From contig DUOQ01000162.1 of assembly GCA_012838755.1 (NCBI GenBank), positions 1-33,780 of the forward strand: DNA of 33,780 nt, given 5' to 3'. Below are positions 12,680-18,162 of the stretch, piece by piece; positions within the stretch are counted from its first letter, which is position 1, and every line of letters starts with the position of its first letter. A program made the position numbers and the translations under genes. The notes beneath the pieces are model-generated. The model was given only the letters and a program-made list of their open reading frames with translations, ran no database searches and was not told the origin of the DNA. This DNA is from Propionibacterium sp. (lineage in GTDB: Bacteria; Actinomycetota; Actinomycetes; Propionibacteriales; Propionibacteriaceae).

Positions 12680-13467
12680 CAGCGGCGTCCGTTCGCCTTC
12701 ACGCACGCGGCCAGCAGGGCCCCGGCCGTCGGGGTGAGCTCGGGCTTCTCGGGGTAGGCGGGACAGCGCCGGAGCTCGGCAACCGTCGCCATGAGCAGGG
12801 CGCACCGGGCGGGGTGGTCGAGGCCGGGCCATTCCTGGCCCTCGCCCGGGGTTCGCCCTCCGGCGGCCCGGTAGCCGCTGACGAAGGCGAACCAGCTGGC
12901 CCCGTCGAGCAGGCCGGCGCCGAACAGGGCGGCGGGGCCGGCGAGGTCCCAGGCGGCGTCGCCGACGCCGAGGGTGTGGGGGCCGGTGAGGAGCCAGGCC
13001 TCGGTGCCGGCGAGCCGTCCGAGGCGTCCGAGGTCGAAGGTCCCGTGGACGACGCTGGGTCGCACGGGCGACGGCCACGACTGGAGCAGGTGGAGCCCCA
13101 ACTCGCGCAGGATGTCGGTGGAACCGCCCGGGTGCAGCGCGTCCGCCTCCGCGACCGCGGCGGTGAACTGGGCGCGCCCGCCGTGCTCGGGCAGGTCGTC
13201 GGTGACCGGGCACGCGTGCAGCCGGGCCAGCAGCGCACCGACCTCGCGCCAGGGCGGGGGCTCGTCGTCGGCCAGGGGCTCGGCGGCCGGGGCGAGGGTG
13301 ACCAGACGGCCGTCGGGGGCGGCGATCGGGGTGGAGCTCAGGGGTGGGACGTACGTGCGGCGGATCGGGTCGGTGGACGCCGCGGCCAGTCGCGCGGCGA
13401 GCTCGGTTTCGATCGTCCCAGCCGGGTGCTTGCTGACCAGGACGTCGTCGACCACCCGCTGGAGCAT
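12676..13467 (-). CDS. APH-fold (aminoglycoside phosphotransferase-like) protein, probably degenerate
   Basis: The 263-aa protein has the layout of an APH/choline-kinase fold: an N-lobe with nucleotide-loop remnants, WREVGALLARLHACP (the usual LARLH helix), and a catalytic-loop equivalent PSVVHGTFDLGRL followed by GVGDAAWDLAG. In active family members the loop is HGD.x.N; here the residue after His-Gly is Thr143 and the Asn position is Arg, and the metal-binding Asp of the IDW/DFE segment is replaced (WLLTGPHTLG). It may therefore bind but not phosphorylate, or have a shifted active site using Asp145. It heads a coupled operon with the CPHC mini-protein and the aldo/keto reductase. A leaderless TAGGGT -10 lies 6 bases before the start. 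Confidence 0.75.
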   Translation of the reverse strand: MLQRVVDDVLVSKHPAGTIETELAARLAAASTDPIRRTYVPPLSSTPIAAPDGRLVTLAPAAEPLADDEPPPWREVGALLARLHACPVTDDLPEHGGRAQFTAAVAEADALHPGGSTDILRELGLHLLQSWPSPVRPSVVHGTFDLGRLGRLAGTEAWLLTGPHTLGVGDAAWDLAGPAALFGAGLLDGASWFAFVSGYRAAGGRTPGEGQEWPGLDHPARCALLMATVAELRRCPAYPEKPELTPTAGALLAACVKANGRRW

Positions 13468-13473
13468 GCACCC

Positions 13474-13479
13474 ACCCTA
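13474..13479 (-). promoter_or_regulatory. -10 element of leaderless promoter for the APH-like operon
   Basis: On the minus strand TAGGGT is followed by GGGTGC and then ATG 13467: the same -10/N6/ATG layout as at the serine dehydratase gene. No clear -35 was found. Confidence 0.45.
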
Positions 13480-13518
13480 CGGCGTCCCGCCCTGCTGCGG
13501 GCGGGTGCAGGGCCCGGG

Positions 13519-13539
13519 CTGTCCACAGGTTTGTGCACA
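13519..13539 (+). other. Two DnaA-box-like 9-mers
   Basis: CTGTCCACA (13519-13527) and TTGTGCACA (13531-13539) each differ by one base from the actinobacterial DnaA box TTGTCCACA and are in the same direction, 12 bp apart. There is no AT-rich region or replication gene nearby, so this is not an origin. It could be a minor DnaA-binding site or chance. Confidence 0.25.
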
Positions 13540-13734
13540 GCTGGGGAAAACTACACGGGTGTAACTCACGGGGTGGTGTGGCGGAAGCCTGCCGACGCCT
13601 TGGTGCTCGAGACACCTGCGGGCAGGGATGCGACGAGGAAGCGGCTCTCTCGCTCGACCACCGCGACGTGAGGGCCACAGACACAGAGGGAGGCTAGGAC
13701 GAACGCCCAGGAGGCTGGCCCGAACGCCCGTCCG

Positions 13735-13802
13735 GGAGAAGTAGCCACTCGACGCGTCCTTGTTCTCTGGACGCCAAGACCCCGGCGAGTGGTCACTTCT
13801 CC
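13735..13802. repeat. Inverted repeat with 17-bp imperfect arms
   Basis: GGAGAAGTAGCCACTCG (13735-13751) pairs with 13786-13802 with two mismatches around a 34-base spacer. It lies in non-coding DNA. It may be the ends of a short decayed element or a stem-loop; there is no U-tract. Confidence 0.55.
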
Positions 13803-14247
13803 AGGAGTCCTGCACGCGGATGAGCAAGGAACCGTTGGTGCCGACAGCACCAAGCCTTGGAGCTACCACCGGTGAACGGCTCGCTTGCCAGTTGCGGTGA
13901 GCAGCGCGTAGACCAAGTCCCACCCGGAGAGGGTCGGACTCGATCTCTTCGTGGGTCCGGAACCGGAGTCGCTGGTCTCCGGGGATGATGTCGCCCCTGT
14001 CGGGGAACTCGTCGTGGCGGTGCATGACAGCCACCCCGTCCTCATCGGGCGGATCGGTGGTGAGGCTCTCACGGAGAGTGCCCACCGCGCCCGCACCGTC
14101 GCCCGCGAGGTGGTGGTGTTCCTGCACCGTCCGGGCGGGCAGGCCCAGTTCTCACCCTGGCACGCGTCGACGGGCATCGACCACCCGGTGCTGGGGCCCG
14201 TCATGGTGTCCGCCTGCCGCCACCTCCTCAGGGGCCGGTCGATCACG

Positions 14248-14366
14248 CGTAGCGCCATCTGGACCACATCTGGCGCACAGTCGGGAACCGTCGCCGGGTG
14301 GTTGACCTTGTCACAACGATTCCGTAGGTTCGCGTGCCACGGTGATGTGGTCCAGATGGTGCTACG
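14248..14366. repeat. Long inverted repeat (23-bp arms) flanking a promoter
   Basis: Left arm 14248-14270 (CGTAGCGCCATCTGGACCAC...) and right arm 14344-14366 are reverse complements with one mismatch, 73 bases apart. The left arm is followed by a second CATCTGG, so the CATCTGG word is also directly repeated. A good promoter lies between the arms. This looks like a pair of operator sites for a dimeric regulator (GntR-like TGGTCC/GGACCA words) or the ends of a small element. Confidence 0.65.
14302..14330 (+). promoter_or_regulatory. Strong-looking sigma70-type promoter before the GNAT remnant
   Basis: TTGACC (14302-14307), a 17-bp spacer and TAGGTT (14325-14330) form one of the best promoter matches in the window. 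It points to the ATG at 14401 about 65 bases downstream and is enclosed by an inverted repeat. The promoter appears intact although the gene behind it is broken. Confidence 0.55.
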
Positions 14367-14400
14367 CCCAGACCGGTGGTCGTTCCGGCAGGATGGTGTC

Positions 14401-14664
14401 ATGACCGGCCCGCATGGCAGGCCCGCAGAGCACCTGCCCGCCGGCGTCATCATCCGGGAAGCCTCGGGTGCGGACGCTGAAGCGATGCACGAGGTCGCCA
14501 CCCAATTCTGGCTCGACACGTATCCCAACGCTGAACCGGGCATCGACGAGGGCACCCTGCTGGCGATGCCCAACGACCCCCGAGAGGCTCGAGCGCTGCC
14601 GGGCAGCGCTGGAGCGCGGCGACCCTGCCGAGCGCGCCGTCTGGGTGGCCGTCGCCGACGGCCG
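14401..14664 (+). pseudogene. GNAT acetyltransferase remnant, frameshifted and truncated
   Basis: From ATG 14401 the frame reads MTGPHGRPAEHLPAGVIIREASGADAEAMHEV, a typical N-terminal beta-alpha unit of a GNAT enzyme, up to LLAMPNDP near 14580. There a run of five C's shifts the frame: the continuation (ERLERCRAALERGDPAERAVWVAVADG) is found in the next frame. The acetyl-CoA binding motif A (R/QxxGxG/A) that should follow is absent; the sequence instead joins an ornithine cyclodeaminase-like fragment. So the gene has lost its catalytic half. The frameshift itself could be a sequencing error in the C-run, but the truncation could not. A good promoter lies upstream. Confidence 0.7.
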
Positions 14665-14910
14665 CACTGGACGCCGCCCTGATGGGCTGCTCCCTGGTGA
14701 TCGTCGAGGACGCAGACACCGCCCTGCGCGAGGCCGGCGACGTGCTGCTGGCCGTCGAGGAGGGTGAGCTCACGGCGTCCGACCTGCGCACGCTGCGACA
14801 GGTTGTCCTGGAAGAGGTGGGACGCGTCACCGACCGGGCCCACGATGGTCAAGACCGTCGGCATGTCCTGGCAGGACCTCGTCGTGGCGGCGGGGGCCGC
14901 CCGCGCCTGA
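14665..14910 (+). pseudogene. C-terminal fragment of an ornithine cyclodeaminase/mu-crystallin family gene
   Basis: The frame through 14682 reads ALDAALMGCSLVIVEDADTALREAGDVLLAVEEGEL, matching the late Rossmann part of ornithine cyclodeaminase-family proteins (a DLVVVDS..QAL.EAGDL pattern). Near 14840 the frame changes; the family's C-terminal signature is found one frame over as TMVKTVGMSWQDLVVAAGAARA, ending at TGA 14908-14910. The N-terminal two thirds of the gene are missing and the fragment is fused to the GNAT remnant. At least one frameshift and one deletion are therefore needed. The call rests on recognisable C-terminal motifs only. Confidence 0.65.
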
Positions 14911-14950
14911 GCGCCTGGGACGCACCCCTGACGAGGCAGCAATTCCCCAG

Positions 14951-14967
14951 CACTACCCCTTGTAGTG
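14951..14967. repeat. Short hairpin upstream of the sulfur operon promoter
   Basis: CACTAC (14951-14956) and GTAGTG (14962-14967) form a 6-bp stem with a 5-base loop. It overlaps the -35 of the sulfur operon promoter, so it could be a second regulator site or the end of a terminator for the relic genes upstream. Confidence 0.4.
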
Positions 14968-14989
14968 CATGTACCCCGGGGGGTATCAT
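14960..14989 (+). promoter_or_regulatory. Promoter of the sqr-dsrC-dsrE operon
   Basis: TTGTAG (14960-14965), an 18-bp spacer and TATCAT (14984-14989, five of six consensus bases) predict a start near 14996 and a 5' leader of about 30 bases ending in GAGGAG and the ATG at 15026. The operator described below fills the spacer and the first bases of the -10. Confidence 0.6.
14971..14986. promoter_or_regulatory. CsoR/CstR-type operator
   Basis: GTACCC-CGGG-GGGTAT matches the G-tract inverted repeat TACCC-N4-GGGTA bound by CsoR-family repressors (copper-sensing CsoR, persulfide-sensing CstR). It sits between -35 and -10, so a bound repressor would block RNA polymerase. Given the sulfur genes downstream, a persulfide-responsive CstR is the more likely regulator; this is inference, and no csoR/cstR gene is in the window. 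Confidence 0.6.
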
Positions 14990-15025
14990 TTTCCTACCCG
15001 AAGAACTCGCGCCCGAGGAGCCTCG

Positions 15026-16312
15026 ATGAGGAGAATCGTCATCCTGGGTGGCGGCACGGCGGGAACGATGGTCGCGAACAAGTTGCGCGCCACCGAGCCG
15101 GCCTCCGCCCTGCAGATCACCGTCGTCGACCGCGACGACGAACACCACTACCAGCCCGGCTACCTGTTCATGCCGTTCGGCACCTACACGCGCAAGCACA
15201 TCGTGCAGCCGCGCCGTAAGTACCTGCGCCCGGGCATCAACCTCGTCCTGGCCGAGATCGAACGCGTGGACGCCGACGCCAAGGTCGTCCACCTCGCCGG
15301 CGACCGCACGCTGGAGTACGACACGCTGATCGTCGCCACCGGCGTCCAGCCCCGCCCCGACCAGACCCCGGGGGCCGAGGGGGAGGGCGTCCACCACTTC
15401 TACGACCTCGAGGCCGCCGAGCGGCTGACCGAGGGCCTGCGGATGTTCCCCGGCGGGCGCCTGGTCGTCCACATCACCGAGATGCCGATCAAGTGCCCGG
15501 TCGCGCCGCTGGAGTTCACGTTCCTGGCCGACGCGTGGTTCCGCGAGCGCGGCACCCGGCACAAGGTCGAGATCGTCTACGTCACGCCCCTCGACGGCGC
15601 TTTCACCAAGCCAGTCGCCTCGCGCGAGCTCGGTGACATGTTCGACAAGCGCGACATCAAGATGGAGACCGACTTCGCCGTCGAGAGCGTCGACACCGAG
15701 AACCAGGAGCTCGTCTCCTACGACGACCGGCGCATCCCCTATGACCTCCTGGTGTCGATCCCGCTCAACATGGGCCCCGACTACATCGCGCGCTCGGGCC
15801 TGGGTGACGAGATGAACCTCGTCCCGTGCGACCAGGGCACCATGCAGAGCCTCGCGCACCCCGACATCTTCGTCCTGGGTGACGGTGGCACGCTGCAGAC
15901 CTCCAAGGCGGGGTCGGTGGCGCACTTCGCCGTCGACATCTTCATGGAGAACTGGCCGCACTACCTCGCGGGCGAGCCGCTCACCCACCAGTTCGACGGG
16001 CACGCGAACTGCTTCATCGAGACCGGGCACGGCAAGGGCATGCTGCTCGACTTCAACTACAAGACCCAGCCGTACACGGGGTCGTTCCCGTTGCCGGGCG
16101 TCGGCCCGATGGCCCTGCTGAAGGAGAACAAGGCCAACCACCTGGCCAAGCTCGCCTTCCGCGGCGTCTACTGGGAGTTCCTCCTCAAGGGACGCCCCCT
16201 GCCGTTCACCGCCGACATGTACCTGATGGGCAAGAACATCGAGGACGAGGCGTCCGGCACGTCGACCCCCAACCTCCTCAAGGGCCTGGTCGGCCTGCGA
16301 CCCTCACACTGA
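15026..16312 (+). CDS. sqr: Sulfide:quinone oxidoreductase-like FAD/NAD(P)-dependent flavoprotein
   Basis: The family oxidises sulfide to zero-valent sulfur (persulfide) and passes electrons to membrane quinone. The 428-aa protein starts with an FAD-binding GGGTAGTMVA loop (residues 8-17), has the second dinucleotide region ending in LIVATGVQPR (101-110) and the FAD-binding IFVLGDGG (281-288). Candidate redox cysteines are Cys157 (MPIKCPVAP) and Cys329 (HANCFIETG), at the places of the two essential SQR cysteines (160 and 356 in the Acidithiobacillus enzyme); a third, Cys268, is also present. The C-terminal amphipathic segment (KANHLAKLAFRGVYWEFLLKG) fits monotopic membrane binding. The start at 15026 is chosen because GAGGAG lies 5 bases upstream and the GxGxxG motif follows at once. 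It is followed after 14 bp by a dsrC-like gene. Confidence 0.85.
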   Translation: MRRIVILGGGTAGTMVANKLRATEPASALQITVVDRDDEHHYQPGYLFMPFGTYTRKHIVQPRRKYLRPGINLVLAEIERVDADAKVVHLAGDRTLEYDTLIVATGVQPRPDQTPGAEGEGVHHFYDLEAAERLTEGLRMFPGGRLVVHITEMPIKCPVAPLEFTFLADAWFRERGTRHKVEIVYVTPLDGAFTKPVASRELGDMFDKRDIKMETDFAVESVDTENQELVSYDDRRIPYDLLVSIPLNMGPDYIARSGLGDEMNLVPCDQGTMQSLAHPDIFVLGDGGTLQTSKAGSVAHFAVDIFMENWPHYLAGEPLTHQFDGHANCFIETGHGKGMLLDFNYKTQPYTGSFPLPGVGPMALLKENKANHLAKLAFRGVYWEFLLKGRPLPFTADMYLMGKNIEDEASGTSTPNLLKGLVGLRPSH

Positions 16313-16326
16313 CAAGGAGAGACACC

Positions 16327-16644
16327 ATGCCCACCTGCCGCATCGACGGGCGTCCGATCGACGTCAACGACGAGGGCTTCCTGACGGTCTACGACCAGTG
16401 GGACGACAGCCTCGCGACGGTCCTGGCCGGGTATGCCGGCATCGAGGAGTTGACGGACGAGCACTGGAAGGTGCTCCGGTTCCTCCGGGACGACTACCCG
16501 GCCCGCAAGGAGACCGCCACCCTGCGCCGCGTCACCGCGGTCGGCGGCTTCGACATGAAGGAGCTGTTCCGGCTGTTCCCCGGGAAGCCCGCCAAGAAGA
16601 TGAGCTACATCGCCGGGCTGCCCAAGCCCAAGGGCTGCGTCTAG
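16327..16644 (+). CDS. DsrC/TusE-family sulfur carrier protein
   Basis: DsrC/TusE proteins carry sulfur as persulfide or trisulfide on a cysteine of a flexible C-terminal arm. This 105-aa protein matches along its length: DEGFLTVYDQWDDSLATVLAGYAGIEELTDEHWKVLRFLRDDY, then the LFPGKPAKKMSYIAGLPKPKGCV end. The penultimate Cys104 (Cys-A) is present. The second arm cysteine of true DsrC (Cys-B, ten residues earlier) is Ser here (MSYIAG), so it cannot form the DsrC trisulfide and is chemically TusE-like. The only other cysteine is Cys4. A strong AAGGAGA ribosome binding site precedes the start. The genes on both sides (SQR, DsrE-like) imply that it takes sulfane sulfur made by SQR; no dsrAB, tusBCD or hdr genes are near. 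Confidence 0.9.
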   Translation: MPTCRIDGRPIDVNDEGFLTVYDQWDDSLATVLAGYAGIEELTDEHWKVLRFLRDDYPARKETATLRRVTAVGGFDMKELFRLFPGKPAKKMSYIAGLPKPKGCV

Positions 16645-16653
16645 GAGACTGAC

Positions 16654-17295
16654 ATGACCGAGATCCTCGAAACCCCGATCATCCCCGACTTCGGCGACAC
16701 CAAGAAGCCGGACGCCGCGGGCGCGGCCCCGTCGCGCCCGGTGAGGAGCAAGTTCCAGGGCGGTGGCGAGCCGCAGCCCGCCGGCGACCAGGCCGGTGCG
16801 CCCGCCTACAGCGGGCCGCGAAAGATGGTGTTCATCGCGTCCAAGGGCAACCTGGACATGGCCTACCCGGCGCTCATCATGGCCAACGCCGCCCTCGGCG
16901 AGGGCATCGAGACCCACATCTTCTTCACCTTCTGGGGCTTCGACCTGGTCACCGAGCGGTACATGGACGACCTGAAGTTCACGATGGCCGGCAACACCGC
17001 CATGCACATGCCCCAGGCGCCGACCATGCCCCTGCCGCAGATCATGGGCGTGGTGCCGGGCATGACGAAGTTCGCCACGAACATGATGAAGAAGCAGCTC
17101 GACGACCTCGAGATCCCGTCGGTGCGGGAGATGCTCGACATCATCGTCGCGTCGGGCGGCCACCTGTGGGGCTGCAAGCTCAGCTTCGACATGAACGGGC
17201 TGGCCCGCACCGACCTCTACGACGGGGTCGAGGACGTCATCAGCGCCACCGACTTCATCGAGCTGAGCGAGGGCGCGCAGGTCATCTTCGTGTGA
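16654..17295 (+). CDS. DsrE/DsrF/DrsH-like (DsrE2-type) sulfurtransferase with disordered N-terminal extension
   Basis: DsrE-family proteins pass persulfide sulfur between carriers such as TusA and DsrC. The 213-aa product has a Rossmann-like DsrE core from about residue 57 (RKMVFIASKGNLDMAYPALIMANAALGEGIETHIFFTFWG) to the end. Its only cysteine, Cys174 in HLWGCKLSFDMNGL, is at the position of the persulfide-carrying cysteine of DsrE2 proteins (normally a CxMSMD-like motif). The first 55 residues are Pro/Gly/Ala-rich and probably disordered; no TM helix is evident. Two Met-rich stretches (MHMPQAPTMPLPQIMG, MTKFATNMMKKQ) lie in the middle. It starts 9 bp after the dsrC-like stop behind AGGAG. 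It is convergent with the LuxR-type regulator 21 bp downstream. Confidence 0.87.
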   Translation: MTEILETPIIPDFGDTKKPDAAGAAPSRPVRSKFQGGGEPQPAGDQAGAPAYSGPRKMVFIASKGNLDMAYPALIMANAALGEGIETHIFFTFWGFDLVTERYMDDLKFTMAGNTAMHMPQAPTMPLPQIMGVVPGMTKFATNMMKKQLDDLEIPSVREMLDIIVASGGHLWGCKLSFDMNGLARTDLYDGVEDVISATDFIELSEGAQVIFV

Positions 17296-17316
17296 CCGGT
17301 TCGCGCCGGCCGACGG

Positions 17317-18042
17317 TCAGGCGCTGTTCCCGTTCATCGCGGGGACGGACGGCTCGAGGTCGGTCGGAGCGACGGGCCGCGCCAATCCGTTGGCGTGCGC
17401 CCAACGGACCGCCTGGCTGCGGCGTTCGACCTCCATCTTGCGGTAGGCCGACCGGATGTGGGACTTCACCGAGTTGATGCTGAGGAACAGGCGGTCCGCG
17501 ATCTCGGCGTTCGTGAGGGCGTCGCTGACCAGCGCGACCACCTCGGCCTCGCGGTAGGTGAGCCCGAACGCGCGGCCGGGCCAGTCACCAGGACGCGGCT
17601 CGTCGGCCGACACCTCGTCGGTGACCTCGCCCGGCGAGGCCGCCGTGCGGGGCTGGCCGCCGCTGCCGACCTCGACCACGCGCTCGCCGGCGTGGGCACG
17701 CAGGAGGGCGTCGAGCAGTTCCTCGGCGCCCAGCGTCTTGGAGACGAACCCGTCCGCTCCGGCGTCCAGGACGCGGTTCACGTGGTTGGGGTCGGCGTCC
17801 CACGAGTAGGCCACGACCCGGCCCACGTGGGGCAGTTCGCTCAGTTGCGTGAGCCGCTCGTGGTGGGGGGAGGTGCCGAACGTGTCGTACAGCGCGACGT
17901 GGACCGGGGCCTCGGGGAGGCCGCCGGCCTCGAGCTCGATCACCCTGAAGCGGTCATCGCCGCTGAACATCTGCGCCAACCCGCGCACGACGACCTCGTA
18001 GTCGTTGACCAGCGCCACGGTGACAGAACTCACTTCCTCCAT
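17317..18042 (-). CDS. LuxR/NarL-type response regulator
   Basis: The 241-aa protein has an N-terminal receiver domain (about 6-125) with the Asn13-Asp14 acidic pair, the likely phospho-acceptor Asp53 (VALYDTFG) and the conserved Lys in GFVSK. A Pro/Glu-rich linker follows, then a C-terminal LuxR helix-turn-helix (about 160-225: LTYREAEVVALVSDALTNAEIADRLFLSINSVKSHIRSAYRKMEV). No sensor kinase is adjacent, so it is an orphan here. Its start at 18042 has no ribosome binding site; TAGGAT lies 6 bases before it, giving a leaderless mRNA. It faces the sulfur operon tail to tail; there is no sequence evidence that it controls that operon. Confidence 0.92.
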   Translation of the reverse strand: MEEVSSVTVALVNDYEVVVRGLAQMFSGDDRFRVIELEAGGLPEAPVHVALYDTFGTSPHHERLTQLSELPHVGRVVAYSWDADPNHVNRVLDAGADGFVSKTLGAEELLDALLRAHAGERVVEVGSGGQPRTAASPGEVTDEVSADEPRPGDWPGRAFGLTYREAEVVALVSDALTNAEIADRLFLSINSVKSHIRSAYRKMEVERRSQAVRWAHANGLARPVAPTDLEPSVPAMNGNSA

Positions 18043-18048
18043 GCAAAC

Positions 18049-18054
18049 ATCCTA
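18049..18054 (-). promoter_or_regulatory. -10 element of leaderless promoter of the LuxR-type regulator
   Basis: On the minus strand TAGGAT is followed by GTTTGC and the ATG at 18042, the same leaderless layout seen at several other genes in the window. Confidence 0.5.
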
Positions 18055-18162
18055 GTCGGTGTGGGGTTCGGCGACCAGATCCCGCCGTTTCACTTCATGG
18101 CCCCGGGATGGTCCACCCACGGGGGCAGGACACGCCGGGGAGCGGCCGTGTGTACTGGTGGC

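Larger units (their letters stand above)
13468..14247. other. Gene-poor decayed stretch without a recognisable gene
   Basis: No frame here is supported as a gene. The ORFs given on both strands (for example 13477-14127 minus and 13951 plus) have no recognisable family, conflicting frames and no ribosome binding sites. Short protein-like runs such as GEALTESAHRARTVAREVVVFLH (plus) or RHDEFPDRGDIIPGDQ (minus) may be worn gene debris. The stretch contains two DnaA-box-like words near 13519-13539 and an inverted repeat at 13735-13802, both listed separately. Its base composition is slightly less GC-rich than the flanking genes, which fits old non-coding or relic DNA. Confidence 0.55.

Noticed and set aside
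13500-13560. Possible replication origin
   Set aside because: Two DnaA-like boxes are not enough; no AT-rich unwinding region and no dnaA, dnaN, parAB or similar gene is in the window.
13477-14127. 216-aa minus-strand ORF in the gene-poor region
   Set aside because: Some protein-like runs (RHDEFPDRGDIIPGDQ) but no family, no ribosome binding site, and it spans the DnaA-like boxes and an inverted repeat. Kept only as possible debris in the region note.
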